Below, in pieces: positions 34,949 through 43,742 of a stretch of 64,000 bases of DNA (positions within the stretch are counted from its first letter, which is position 1; each line of letters begins with the position of its first letter). Under the pieces are notes generated by a model. It was not told where the DNA came from and ran no database searches. It saw only the letters and a program-made list of their open reading frames with translations. The stretch comes from Mycobacterium kubicae. Its GTDB lineage: Bacteria; Actinomycetota; Actinomycetes; Mycobacteriales; Mycobacteriaceae. The stretch lies in the NCBI RefSeq assembly GCF_015689175.1, contig NZ_CP065047.1:3100001-3164000 (forward strand). The letters run 5' to 3'. Position numbers and translations under genes: made by a program.

Positions 34949-35473
34949 CTAACCGATGGACAGCGTGGAGTCGACGGTTGCCGGGCGCCGGAAGGTGTTC
35001 ACCACGGGCGACCATTCGATGGCATTGTCGTGAATCTCCTTGAGCGTCGCCTCGTCGGCGTCTCCGTCCAAGGTCACCTTGCAGCGCACGGCGGTGAAGC
35101 CCAGCACCTTGCCGTCCGGGGTGTCGCCGACGCCCCACACGGCGGAGATGTCGATGTCGCCTTCCATCTCGACCTCGATCTTGGTCAGCGTCACACCTCG
35201 GTGGGTGGCGTTGGCCAGCAGCCCGACGGAAATGCAGGAACCCAGCGCGGCCAAGCAGGTCTCGGAAGGGTTGGGCGCGGAGTCGTCACCGAGCAGCGCC
35301 GGCGGCTCGCCCACCAGCATCGGCGCCAGGTCGCGCACGTAGGTCATGTTGCGGAAACCGGACTCACACACCGTCTTGGCCTTCAGGGTCTTCTTGCCCG
35401 TGGTGGGGTCGGCCTTGGCGTTACACGACAGCCGGTCGAGGCCCTCAGCGTCGATGACAAGCGCGTCGGTCAT
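34949..35473 (-). CDS. OsmC-family protein
   Basis: About 174 aa. The OsmC fold is visible in APNPSETCLAALGSCISVGLLANATHRGVTLTKIEVEMEGDIDI (in pieces, about residues 80-125). The first OsmC cysteine region has the Cys (LGSCIS). The second, normally C-P-V-S-N-T, reads WSPVVNTFRRPATV, so the resolving/peroxidatic second Cys is a Ser. It is therefore unlikely to be a classic two-Cys hydroperoxide reductase. GGAGGAAGTCC before ATG 35473 is a strong ribosome site. First gene of the operon with cynS. Confidence 0.85.
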   Translation of the reverse strand: MTDALVIDAEGLDRLSCNAKADPTTGKKTLKAKTVCESGFRNMTYVRDLAPMLVGEPPALLGDDSAPNPSETCLAALGSCISVGLLANATHRGVTLTKIEVEMEGDIDISAVWGVGDTPDGKVLGFTAVRCKVTLDGDADEATLKEIHDNAIEWSPVVNTFRRPATVDSTLSIG

Positions 35474-35599
35474 GGACTTCCTCCGTTGGTTGAAGCGAAT
35501 GGGTTTTGTCGTCACGGCTTAGTGCTCAGCAGACGGGCCAACGTGACGGTGAGCTACGACACATCTTGACTGGCGCCGATCCGTGATGCCAACCGCAAC

Positions 35600-36364
35600 C
35601 TACGCGGCCGGCTGCGTTACGAAGTCGATCAGTTCTTCGACCCGGCCGATCAACGCGGGCTCCAGGTCATTCCAGTCGCGCACCTGTGCGCGGATCCGGC
35701 GCCAGGCGGCGGCGATGTCGGCCTGGTTAGCGTGTGGCCAGCCGAGCGCGTCGCACACGCCGTGCTTCCACTGGATGTGGCGCGGCACGACCGGCCAGGC
35801 GGCCAACCCGAGGCGGGCAGGCTTGACTGCCTGCCAGATATCGACATAGGGATGGCCTACCACCAGGGTGTCGGCGCCACTGGGCCCCTGCGCTACCGCT
35901 GCGGCGATGCGCGCCTCTTTCGACCCCGGCACCAGGTGGTCGACCAGCACACCCAGTCGCGACGTCGGGCTCGGAGCGAACTTCTCCACGATGTCCACCA
36001 AGTCGTCGACACCCCCCAGGTGCTCCACCACGACGCCCTCCACTCGCAGGTCTTCGCCCCAGACCTGGGCGATGAGTTCCGCGTCGTGACGGCCCTCCAC
36101 ATAGATCCGGCTCGCGCGGGCCACCCGGGCACGCACGTTCGGCACTGCCACCGACCCGGACGCCGTCCGGGTGGCGGCCGCGGGCGCCGATCGACGCGGT
36201 GGCGTCAGAATCACCGGGCGGCCCTCGAGCAGAAAACCGGGTCCCAGCGGGAAGCCACGTGTCTTGCCGTGCCGGTCCTCGAGGTCTATGCGGCCATACT
36301 CGACCCGCACGACCGCCCCCACATACCCCGTCTGCGCGTCCTCGACGACCATGCCGATTTCCAC
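35600..36364 (-). CDS. DUF3097-family protein, 5' end out of frame
   Basis: The main frame encodes 254 aa of the actinobacterial DUF3097 family (MVVEDAQTGYVGAVVRVE, FPLGPGFLLEGRPV, IYVEGRHDAELIAQVWGEDLR, VVEHLGGVDDL and LGVLVDHLVPGSKEARI in order, then KPARLGLAAWP and IGRVEELIDFVTQ). The middle resembles a TOPRIM-like fold (GRHDAE, LVDHLVPGSKE). Function unknown. Family members usually begin with a RYGTDVLAGG segment; that segment is present upstream but in another frame (see 36365-36435). GTG 36364 would give an N-terminally short protein with no evident ribosome site. Confidence 0.82.
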   Translation of the reverse strand: MEIGMVVEDAQTGYVGAVVRVEYGRIDLEDRHGKTRGFPLGPGFLLEGRPVILTPPRRSAPAAATRTASGSVAVPNVRARVARASRIYVEGRHDAELIAQVWGEDLRVEGVVVEHLGGVDDLVDIVEKFAPSPTSRLGVLVDHLVPGSKEARIAAAVAQGPSGADTLVVGHPYVDIWQAVKPARLGLAAWPVVPRHIQWKHGVCDALGWPHANQADIAAAWRRIRAQVRDWNDLEPALIGRVEELIDFVTQPAA

Positions 36365-36435
36365 CGGATGCTCAACCGACCGAGGCTTACGGCGTCCCCC
36401 CCGGCAAGCACGTCGGTACCGTAGCGATCAACCAC
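36365..36435 (-). pseudogene. Frameshifted N-terminus of the DUF3097 gene
   Basis: From GTG 36435 the minus strand reads V-V-D-R-Y-G-T-D-V-L-A-G-G, the conserved DUF3097 beginning, then runs out of frame at a run of seven Cs (36396-36402, G on the coding strand). With one more G the frame would continue G-R-R-K-P-R-S-V-E-H-P-V-E-I-G-M and join the main frame exactly. A one-base loss in a homopolymer, real or from sequencing, explains everything. Confidence 0.75.
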
Positions 36436-36550
36436 GCGGCAATATTAGGTATCCCTCACGGGGATCGTCGGCGCGGCGCGCCGTCGCCTGGCGAAACCGC
36501 TTGTGCCGAGGCTCATTCCATTAATTCTCGGGGTGATCTAGTTTGGTGGG

Positions 36551-37648
36551 GTGGACCGCGGTGCCAGTAGGCCGTTGCCGCCAGGTGGCGTGCGGTTTCT
36601 GGGGCCGATCGCGGGAACCGGCGCCGACCCGGGCATACCGGGTATTGGGGCGGCAGACCTCGGGGAAGTTGTCCAGCTTCCCGACGGGCGCCTGGTGGCG
36701 ATCTTCGGTGACTGCTTCGCAGGTGACAAGATTGGGGGCCCCGAGGGCGATCACTACCGGTCCGTCGCGGTGCCGATCACGGGGTTGGACCGGCACAGTC
36801 GGCCGATCTTCGGTACGCCGTTCAACAAGCCGGGCGGACCCTTACGGCCGAACGTACTGTTCCCACCGCCGCCCCAGGCACTCGGCCTCGAGCCGGACAT
36901 GAACACCCTGCCCGCCGGCAGCATCGTGACCGACGGACGAGCATATGTGCTGGTGGTCGGCACCCGAGCGCTTGAGCCGCACGCCGGCTCCTGGCTGGTC
37001 GAAGTGAGCGACGATCCCGCCGCCGGGTGGCAAGCCGTCGCCGGCTCTTGGCGTCCGGCCGCAGGCGCACCTACCCAGATCAGCGGATTTCAGGCGACGG
37101 ACGGCATGGTCTACATCGTCGCGGACTCCTTCAACCGCAGCCAGGGCATCACCATGTATCGCGCCGACCCCGCCCGCGTCACCGACCGCAGCGGCTGGCA
37201 ACCGTGGACCGGCAGCAGGTGGGGTGCACCGGGCCGGGTCGCTGCGCCGGTCAGCCCTCCCGGATCCAGCTACGGCGAACTCAGCTTCCGCGAAGTCGAC
37301 GGACGCCCGGTGCTGGTTGCGTTCGACAGCACACCAGGGGTGTATGAGGTGCAGGTCCGCGTTGCGGACACTCCAACGAAGATCTTCCGCAGTCACGAGC
37401 CGATCATCGCCGCCCAGCAGGGTATCGAGGCCGCCCCCAATTACCTTCGCCAACCCTACGGCGGGTACATCCTGCCCGGATCCACGCTAGATAATTTGAG
37501 AATTCTTGTCAGTCAATGGAATACAGGAGCCGACGAGGAGGGGGTGCCGTTCGGCGCGCCGTACAACACCCACGAGATCGTCGTCAACGCACGCCCCGCC
37601 GGCGATCAGCTCGACGGCACCGCCGGGGTGCCGCACTCCGCCAGATAG
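36551..37648 (+). CDS. DUF4185 domain protein
   Basis: 365-aa DUF4185 protein, a beta-propeller-like fold seen in actinobacteria. Motifs include FLGPIAGTGADPGIPGIGAADLGEVVQLPDGRLVAIFGDCF (in pieces, residues 16-55), then DMNTLPAGSIVTDGRAYVLVV, and at the end ILVSQWNTGAD and GAPYNTHEIVV. No obvious signal peptide with the start used, so location is uncertain; GTG 36551 is weak and another start may exist. Its tail overlaps the convergent patatin gene by 43 bp. Role unknown. Confidence 0.82.
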   Translation: MDRGASRPLPPGGVRFLGPIAGTGADPGIPGIGAADLGEVVQLPDGRLVAIFGDCFAGDKIGGPEGDHYRSVAVPITGLDRHSRPIFGTPFNKPGGPLRPNVLFPPPPQALGLEPDMNTLPAGSIVTDGRAYVLVVGTRALEPHAGSWLVEVSDDPAAGWQAVAGSWRPAAGAPTQISGFQATDGMVYIVADSFNRSQGITMYRADPARVTDRSGWQPWTGSRWGAPGRVAAPVSPPGSSYGELSFREVDGRPVLVAFDSTPGVYEVQVRVADTPTKIFRSHEPIIAAQQGIEAAPNYLRQPYGGYILPGSTLDNLRILVSQWNTGADEEGVPFGAPYNTHEIVVNARPAGDQLDGTAGVPHSAR

Positions 37649-38583
37649 TCGTCGTAGTTCCACGCGCTCAAGAACTCTTGCCCGGCATCCACCCCGCGGG
37701 CGTAGAGGGCGTCACGCTGTTCGGTCGTGATGTCGAAATTGATCGGGCTCACGTCCTGGGCGGGGACAAAGATGGTACGACGCACCGTGCAGGGGTCGTC
37801 GATGTAGGCGTTGTCCTGGTTGCTCACCAAGGTCTCAATCGCTGCGATTCCCAACGACACTGGACCGTGCACCGGCTGGGTGGGCGGGATGCCCGGACGT
37901 GCGGACAGTCGGATTCCGAACGTCGGCCACCGCGGCTGGGCACGGTCGAAGAGTTCCACCGGGAAGCTCGACAGCAACCCGCCGTCGACCCAGGTGGCGC
38001 CACCTACCCGGACCGGTTCGAAGACGAACGGGATCGCCGAGGAGGCGTGGACCGCACGGGACACCGGAAAATCATCCGGGTCGATGCCGTAGGAGTCGAG
38101 ATCCCAGGGAATGCGCACCAGCCGGCGCCGGGACAGATCGCTGGCAGTCACCACCAGGGACCAGGCGAACTGCTCAGGTTCGTCCCCGGTGCGTAGGTCT
38201 CCGAAACTGCGCACCCCGAGATCGGCGAGCAGTCCACGGAGCAAGTCTTCCAGGTAAGCGCCACGGTAGACCCCGTCGGACAAGAGCAACGACAATCCGC
38301 CGCCGATCAGCGGCACATGCCCGATCAGGTTGCGGTCCAGGATTTTTCGATAATCGATGGACCGCATGATTTCACCGAGCCGGGTCAGCGGTTCACCGGC
38401 GGCCTGCAAGGCAGCTACCAGCGACGCCACGATCGCGCCGGCGCTGGTGCCCGCGACGCGGGGGAAGTTGTAGCCGGCTTCGGCCAGTGCATCGACCGCA
38501 CCGACCAGTCCAATGCCCCGCACCCCTCCGCCTTCGCATACCAAATCTGCCTGCGCGGTGCTCACGGCGGCCACGTTACTCAC
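37606..38583 (-). CDS. Patatin-like phospholipase (Rv2037c-like)
   Basis: 325 aa. Patatin catalytic layout: glycine-rich EGGGVRGIGLVGA (near residue 18) as the oxyanion region, nucleophile motif AGTSAGAI (near 45), and the Ser-Asp dyad partner in WVDGGLLSSFP (near 200). Lipid acyl hydrolase predicted. It is the last gene of the importer operon (4-bp overlap with the ATPase gene), as is Rv2037c next to Rv2038c-Rv2041c in M. tuberculosis. Co-expression suggests the transported compound and lipid cleavage are linked, but this is unproven. Confidence 0.88.
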   Translation of the reverse strand: MSNVAAVSTAQADLVCEGGGVRGIGLVGAVDALAEAGYNFPRVAGTSAGAIVASLVAALQAAGEPLTRLGEIMRSIDYRKILDRNLIGHVPLIGGGLSLLLSDGVYRGAYLEDLLRGLLADLGVRSFGDLRTGDEPEQFAWSLVVTASDLSRRRLVRIPWDLDSYGIDPDDFPVSRAVHASSAIPFVFEPVRVGGATWVDGGLLSSFPVELFDRAQPRWPTFGIRLSARPGIPPTQPVHGPVSLGIAAIETLVSNQDNAYIDDPCTVRRTIFVPAQDVSPINFDITTEQRDALYARGVDAGQEFLSAWNYDDYLAECGTPAVPSS

Positions 38584-39650
38584 TGGATCCGCCGACCGTC
38601 GACACCGAAGAAACGCAACTGTCCGGGCTGCGGGTGCAGGCGGACCCGGCTGCCTTTCTCCGGCGGGTCATGGCCTTCGGTGCGGGCGATGATGGGTTTA
38701 CTGATCACCTTGTCTGATCCGGTGATTCGGCCATACAGGTAGGCGTCGGCGCCCAGCTCTTCGACCACGTCGACCTCCATTTCGACCCCGCGGTCGCCCA
38801 CTTTGAAGTGTTCGGGACGGACGCCGACCACAATTTCGGACGCGGTGCTGGTGATCTCGCGGGGCACCGGAATCAGCCAGTCCCCCAGCGACACCGCCGA
38901 ATCGACGATCGGCAGGGTGAACAAATTCATCGCCGGAGACCCGATGAAGCCGGCTACGAACACGTTGGCGGGGTTGCGGTACAACTCCCGAGGTGCCGCG
39001 CACTGCTGCAAAACGCCGTCGCACAGCACCGCGACCCGGTCACCCATCGTCATGGCCTCAACCTGGTCATGGGTTACGTAGACCGTGGTGGTGCCCAGTT
39101 GGCGCTGTAATGCGGCGATCTGGTTACGTGTTTGCACCCGCAGCTTGGCGTCGAGGTTGGACAACGGCTCGTCCATCAAGAAAACCTGCGGTCGGCGCAC
39201 GATTGCACGGCCCATCGCCACCCGCTGCCGTTGACCGCCAGAGAGGTCTTTGGGTTTGCGATCCAGGAATGGTTGCAGATCAAGCATCTTGGCCGCAGCG
39301 AGCACCCGTTGTTGAATCTCCGCCTTGGGTGTCTTGGCCACCTTGAGCGCGAAACCCATATTCTGCGCCACCGTCATATGGGGGTAGAGCGCATAGTTCT
39401 GGAAGACCATCGCGATGTCACGGTCCTTGGGTTCGACGTGGGTCACGTCTTGGGCGCCGATGCGGATCTTTCCGGAGTCCAGCGACTCCAGTCCCGCAAC
39501 CATCCGCAGGGACGTCGTCTTCCCGCATCCGGACGGCCCGACGAGTACCACGAATTCACCGTCACCGACGTCGAGGTTCAGGCGGTCCAACGCCGGTCGC
39601 TGGGTACCCGCATACTGCCGCGTCGCCTCTTCGAAACTCACCGAAGCCAT
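38580..39650 (-). CDS. ABC importer ATPase, sugar type (Rv2038c-like)
   Basis: 356 aa, MalK/UgpC type. Walker A GPSGCGKTTSLR (near residue 38), Q-loop VFQNYALYPHMTV, signature LSGGQRQRVAMGRAI (near 135), Walker B VFLMDEPLSNLDA, and switch His in YVTHDQVEA (near 192). The C-terminal regulatory TOBE/OB domain (about 235-356) includes EIVVGVRPEHFKV. ATG 39650 shares one base with the TAA of the upstream permease gene (TAATG). It powers import through the two adjacent permeases. Substrate unknown, probably a sugar or glycerol derivative. Confidence 0.93.
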   Translation of the reverse strand: MASVSFEEATRQYAGTQRPALDRLNLDVGDGEFVVLVGPSGCGKTTSLRMVAGLESLDSGKIRIGAQDVTHVEPKDRDIAMVFQNYALYPHMTVAQNMGFALKVAKTPKAEIQQRVLAAAKMLDLQPFLDRKPKDLSGGQRQRVAMGRAIVRRPQVFLMDEPLSNLDAKLRVQTRNQIAALQRQLGTTTVYVTHDQVEAMTMGDRVAVLCDGVLQQCAAPRELYRNPANVFVAGFIGSPAMNLFTLPIVDSAVSLGDWLIPVPREITSTASEIVVGVRPEHFKVGDRGVEMEVDVVEELGADAYLYGRITGSDKVISKPIIARTEGHDPPEKGSRVRLHPQPGQLRFFGVDGRRIQ

Positions 39651-40492
39651 TACCCGCCCAATCCCGTCACTGCGATGCCACGGACGAAGGAACGCTGCGC
39701 CACTGCGTAGACGACGACCAGCGGCAGCAGGATCAGGATCGAGGTCGCCATCAACACCGGCCAGCGGGCGACATATTCGCCGCGCAAACGCACCAGGCCC
39801 AACGTCAAGGTGGCCAGGCTGTTGCGCTGAATCATCAATAGCGGCCACAGAAAGTCGTTCCATACGTTGACCCAGGTAAGTACCGCGAGCACCATCACCG
39901 CCGGACGCGCGTGGGGCAACAGGATGCGCCAGTAGATCTGCCACGGCGAACATCCGTCGAGGATCGCGGCTTCTTCCAGATCGGCCGGCAGGGTGCGAAA
40001 GAACTGCCGCATCAGGTAGGTGCCGAATGCGCTGCCGAACAATCCCGGCACGATCATCGCCCACGGCGTGTCTACCCAACCGGCTGCCCGCATCAGGATG
40101 AACTGCGGTATGACCGTGACCGTCAAGGGCACCATCAACGTCGCAAGGTACAACACGAAGAGCGTGTCGCGGCCGCGGAATTCCAGACGTGCGAAGGCAT
40201 ATCCGGCGAGCGAACAGAAGAAGACCTGGCCAGCGGTCACGCATCCCGCATACAGCACGGTGTTGAACAACATGCGCCAAAACGGCATGAGGTCGAACAC
40301 TTGGGTGTAGTTGGACCAGCGCGGGTGAGACGGAAACAGCTTCGGCTCGCTTACTTCTCCCTCGCGTTTCAATGATCCCGACACCGCCCACAAGATCGGA
40401 AACAGCGCGCACCAGGCGATCGCGATCAGCGCGGTGTACACAACGGCAACGCGCACCACTCCGCGGTGCGCCACCCGATCAAGCCAGGCCAC
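39650..40492 (-). CDS. ABC importer permease, MalG type (Rv2039c-like)
   Basis: 280 aa, six membrane helices. The EAA loop that docks onto the ATPase is clear: EEAAILDGCSPWQIYWRILLPHARPAV (residues about 190-216, in pieces). N-terminal helix starts after the basic tract. Overlaps the upstream permease gene by 14 bp. Length and order match Rv2039c. Part of an inner-membrane heterodimer with the MalF-type permease. Confidence 0.9.
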   Translation of the reverse strand: MAWLDRVAHRGVVRVAVVYTALIAIAWCALFPILWAVSGSLKREGEVSEPKLFPSHPRWSNYTQVFDLMPFWRMLFNTVLYAGCVTAGQVFFCSLAGYAFARLEFRGRDTLFVLYLATLMVPLTVTVIPQFILMRAAGWVDTPWAMIVPGLFGSAFGTYLMRQFFRTLPADLEEAAILDGCSPWQIYWRILLPHARPAVMVLAVLTWVNVWNDFLWPLLMIQRNSLATLTLGLVRLRGEYVARWPVLMATSILILLPLVVVYAVAQRSFVRGIAVTGLGG

Positions 40493-41378
40493 GGGACGCC
40501 TCCCATGAGCGTCGCCTCGTGATCCGCAGCTGAATCACCGTGAGCAGCAGCAAGATCGCGAACATGACCCATGCCAGCGCGGATGCATAGCCGAATTCCA
40601 GGAAAGAGAAGGCGTGCTGGAACAACATGATGCCCAGCACATAGGTTCCGGTCTCGGGGCCGCCATTGGCGCCGGTGAGGACATACACGAGGTCGAAAGC
40701 CTGGAAGGCGTGGATGATCGAGATCACCACCACGAACGTCAGCGCTCCGCGGATCAACGGCACTGTGAGGGAAACGAACTGCCGTATTTCGCCGGCGCCG
40801 TCGATCTTGGCTGCTTCGTACACGGTCTCGGGGACTCCCTGCATGGCGGCCAGCAACACCACCGTGGCGAACGGAACGCTGCGCCATACACTGACCAGGC
40901 ACAGGGAGGCCATCGCCCACCTCGGTTCCACCAGCCACGGTATGGGACCGATGCCGAGCCAGCCGAGCATGATGTTCAGCAATCCGTTGTCGGTGTTGAA
41001 CACGAATTGCCACACGACCGCCATGACCACCGACGAGATGGCCAGTGGCATGAACACGATCGTGCGAAAGACTCCGATTCCCTTGACCTTCCGGTTGAGT
41101 ACGGCTGCGACGACCAGGCTGATCAACACGGTCGGAACCACGGTGCCGATGGTGTAGATCACCGTGTTGCGCAGCGCGATGACGAACAGCGGGTCGGAGG
41201 TGAACAGCTCGGTGAAGTTCCTGACACCCACGAATTTCGGCGAGGTGAACAGGTCCCACTGTTGTCCGCTCATGTAGAGCGAGAAACCGAGCGGAAAGAG
41301 CATGAACACCAGGACCGCCGCCAGGTTGGGCGCCACGAACAGGCGCCCGGCACGCGCGCGTCTATCGATTGCGGTCAT
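40479..41378 (-). CDS. ABC importer permease, MalF type (Rv2040c-like)
   Basis: 299 aa, six membrane helices. EAA-type loop: TVYEAAKIDGAGEIRQFVSLTVPLIRGAL (near residues 192-220, in pieces). N-terminal cytosolic tract MTAIDRRARAGR leads into helix 1. ATG 41378 overlaps the stop of the binding-protein gene by 4 bp (ATGA). Length and order match Rv2040c. Confidence 0.9.
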   Translation of the reverse strand: MTAIDRRARAGRLFVAPNLAAVLVFMLFPLGFSLYMSGQQWDLFTSPKFVGVRNFTELFTSDPLFVIALRNTVIYTIGTVVPTVLISLVVAAVLNRKVKGIGVFRTIVFMPLAISSVVMAVVWQFVFNTDNGLLNIMLGWLGIGPIPWLVEPRWAMASLCLVSVWRSVPFATVVLLAAMQGVPETVYEAAKIDGAGEIRQFVSLTVPLIRGALTFVVVISIIHAFQAFDLVYVLTGANGGPETGTYVLGIMLFQHAFSFLEFGYASALAWVMFAILLLLTVIQLRITRRRSWEASRGLA

Positions 41379-42694
41379 GGACTGCGCAGCACCTCGTCGA
41401 CCGCATGGGAGAGCGCGCGCAGCGACGTCGCCGGACGGGCGCCGCGCAGCACGGGGCCGAAGTTGCGGTCCATCAACGCACCGATCTTCTCCCAGGCGGG
41501 TGTGATCGGCATTCCCTTGGAGACCGCCGGCCCCTCGGTGAGCACATCGAGGTTGCCGATTCTGCGGTGTGCGTTCGCGAAGCCGTCGGAATCGATCGCC
41601 GACCGCAGTACCGGGACGAACAGCCGGGATTCACCGATGAGCTGTTGCCCGACGGGTCCGGTCGCGAATTTCACGAATTCCCACGCCTGTTCCTTGCGCC
41701 GACTGGTCGCCGCGATGGCGAGCCCGGTGACCCCGATATTGGAGCACGCGGCGCTGCCGTGCGGTCCCACCGGCAGCGGCGCCACGTCGAAGTCCAAGCC
41801 GTCGGCTCGGTCGAACGTCTGGTATCGCCAGTGACCGCCCAGCGCGATGGCGGCCTTCCCCACGGCGAAAAGGTCGGCCGTGGACATCGACTGTTGGTCG
41901 GAGGCGCTGGGTGCGACTCGGTGCTTGTTGGTCAGGTCGGCGTAGAACTGCACGGCTTCGATGAAGGCGTCCTGGTCGAAGTTGAGGTGTGTCGGGTTGG
42001 TGAGCGGAACCGCCCAGGCTACGCCGTTGTTCATGGCGAACAAACCAGCCGAGTAGTAGGAGACCCAGGCATTGACGAAACCCCACTGGGTGACGCGGCC
42101 GGACGCGTCGCGCTGGGTGAGAGCCGTAGCGGCATCCAGGAATTCGGTGAAACTCCACGGCTGGCTCCATGATCGCGGCGGCGGCGCGAGTCCGGCGCCG
42201 GCGAACAAGGCTTTGTTGTAGAAGAGGTAGTTGCCTGACCACTGCTCGGGGAAGGCGTACTGACCCTTGTTGTAGGTGAACGTCTCGTACAGCGCCGGAA
42301 TGCTGTCTGATCGCAGTTGTGCGGCGAATTGGCGGTCGCGGTCCAGAAACGTATTGAGATCGAGCAACACTCCCCGGTCGGCCAGTTCGGCGTAAGTGAG
42401 TTCCCATGTCATCAACACGTCCGGACATTTGCCGCCGGCGCAGAAAGTCGACAGCTGCTGCATGACCCCAGGTCCGGACAGGATCGGCCGCACTTTGACG
42501 TCGGGATGCTGGCGCTCGAATTCCTTGACGATGCGCATCCGGGGGTGGATCTCGTCGGGGTTAGCGGCGAAGAAGAACGTCAGGGCGTCATCGTCGTCAG
42601 GGGCACAACCGCCGGCCCACGGTGCCAGTCCGGCTGCGGTCACCGCACCAACGCCCCGCAACAGGCTGCGCCGTCCGAATGCCTTCTCGAACAT
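41375..42694 (-). CDS. ABC importer solute-binding lipoprotein with Tat signal (Rv2041c-like)
   Basis: 439 aa, same length as Rv2041c as I recall it. Signal FGRRSLLRGVGAVTAAGL has the twin-arginine pattern (RR at about residues 8-9), and WAGGC supplies the lipobox with acylated C30. Mature part is a family-1 (sugar) extracellular binding protein with the two-lobed fold (VKEFERQHPDVKVRPIL, DVLMTWELTYAELADRGVLLDL, KAAIALGGHWRYQTF). Export folded via Tat suggests a cofactor or slow folding. First gene of the five-gene operon; delivers substrate to the two permeases. Confidence 0.92.
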   Translation of the reverse strand: MFEKAFGRRSLLRGVGAVTAAGLAPWAGGCAPDDDDALTFFFAANPDEIHPRMRIVKEFERQHPDVKVRPILSGPGVMQQLSTFCAGGKCPDVLMTWELTYAELADRGVLLDLNTFLDRDRQFAAQLRSDSIPALYETFTYNKGQYAFPEQWSGNYLFYNKALFAGAGLAPPPRSWSQPWSFTEFLDAATALTQRDASGRVTQWGFVNAWVSYYSAGLFAMNNGVAWAVPLTNPTHLNFDQDAFIEAVQFYADLTNKHRVAPSASDQQSMSTADLFAVGKAAIALGGHWRYQTFDRADGLDFDVAPLPVGPHGSAACSNIGVTGLAIAATSRRKEQAWEFVKFATGPVGQQLIGESRLFVPVLRSAIDSDGFANAHRRIGNLDVLTEGPAVSKGMPITPAWEKIGALMDRNFGPVLRGARPATSLRALSHAVDEVLRSP

Positions 42695-42783
42695 GCTGCT
42701 TCCGATCCCGGCCCCCTCTTCGGGCCCACACTTGGTCCTTCTTAGTCGATGGGCCTGTGCTCTTCCTGAGTTGTCGGGTACGG

Positions 42784-43653
42784 CTAGGCGTACGCGGACG
42801 TGAGAACGGCGCCGCGCCGGCCTCTGGTGATGTCGATGGCGCGAATCCGGTCGTCAGTACCGAAATCGATTCGTAGCAGCGCCCACACCTGTCCGGCCGG
42901 GGCAAGGGCGATACCGGGCATGCCGTCGATGAGAACCACAACGCCGGTGCGCGCGCGCTGGGAGAAGCGCCGGGTCTCCTCGGCAACGTTTCTGGCGCCG
43001 CGCACTTCGGTTGGCACATCGTCGGGCACCAGTGCCGGATCGACCCGGCGCACGACGTCGGGCGCGAGCAGCTCGAGCAGCGTCGCGATGTCGCCGCCGC
43101 GGGAGGCCGCCAGAAACGCCTCCACGAGCCTGATGTGCTGGGCGGTGCGCGGGCTGCGCGCCGCCGGGTGCGGGTGTAATCGGCTGCGCGCGCGGCTGGC
43201 CAGCTTCTTGGCGGCCGCGGGCGTGCGGTCCAACAGGTCACCGATTGTCTCGAACGGCAACCCGAAGACGTCGTGCAGGACGAAGGCGACCCGCTGGGCC
43301 GGTGAGAGCTGGTCGAGCACCACGACGAGCGCCCGACTGACCGAGTCGGCCAGCAAGGCTTCCTCATCGGCACCCGGCAGCGCGGTCCGATCGTCGGGTT
43401 CGGCCAGCGGCCGCTCGGCCCGTCGCTGGCGCCCCCGCAACTGGTCGACGGCCTCGTGGGCGGTGATTGTGGTGAACCATCCGGTCAGGTTGTCGACCGC
43501 GGCGAAGTCGGAGCGGCTGGCTTTCAACCATGCGGACTGCACGGCGTCGTCGGCGTCGGACGACGAGCCGAGCAGCTGAAAAGCTACCGACTTGAGGTGG
43601 CGGCGGTCGGCGTCGAAGCATTGCGCAAGCTCCGCGAGATCCATTGCGTTCAT
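42784..43653 (-). CDS. ECF41-type sigma factor with SnoaL-like C-terminal domain
   Basis: 289 aa. Region 2 (LLGSSSDADDAVQSAWLKASRSD, about 25-90) and region 4 (LSPAQRVAFVLHDVFGLPFETIGDLLDRTPAAAKKLASRAR, about 115-160) are followed by a 110-residue SnoaL/NTF2-like domain (RLVEAFLAASRGGDIATLLELL onward), the defining trait of ECF41. In that group the extension replaces a separate anti-sigma factor. It is divergent from a small DoxX protein gene, matching ECF41 neighbourhoods with DoxX or carboxymuconolactone-decarboxylase partners. Confidence 0.9.
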   Translation of the reverse strand: MNAMDLAELAQCFDADRRHLKSVAFQLLGSSSDADDAVQSAWLKASRSDFAAVDNLTGWFTTITAHEAVDQLRGRQRRAERPLAEPDDRTALPGADEEALLADSVSRALVVVLDQLSPAQRVAFVLHDVFGLPFETIGDLLDRTPAAAKKLASRARSRLHPHPAARSPRTAQHIRLVEAFLAASRGGDIATLLELLAPDVVRRVDPALVPDDVPTEVRGARNVAEETRRFSQRARTGVVVLIDGMPGIALAPAGQVWALLRIDFGTDDRIRAIDITRGRRGAVLTSAYA

Positions 43654-43742
43654 CGGGTCACCTTCTGCGAGCGGGAGTCGTCAAAGAGATGTCATCCATG
43701 ACCGCTCGATACGACCGCTCCGCTGCGAAGGAGACCAGCACC

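Noticed and set aside
35600..36364. DUF3097 as an intact gene
   Set aside because: The family's conserved N-terminal segment is present upstream in another frame, so the short frame alone is not the ancestral form.
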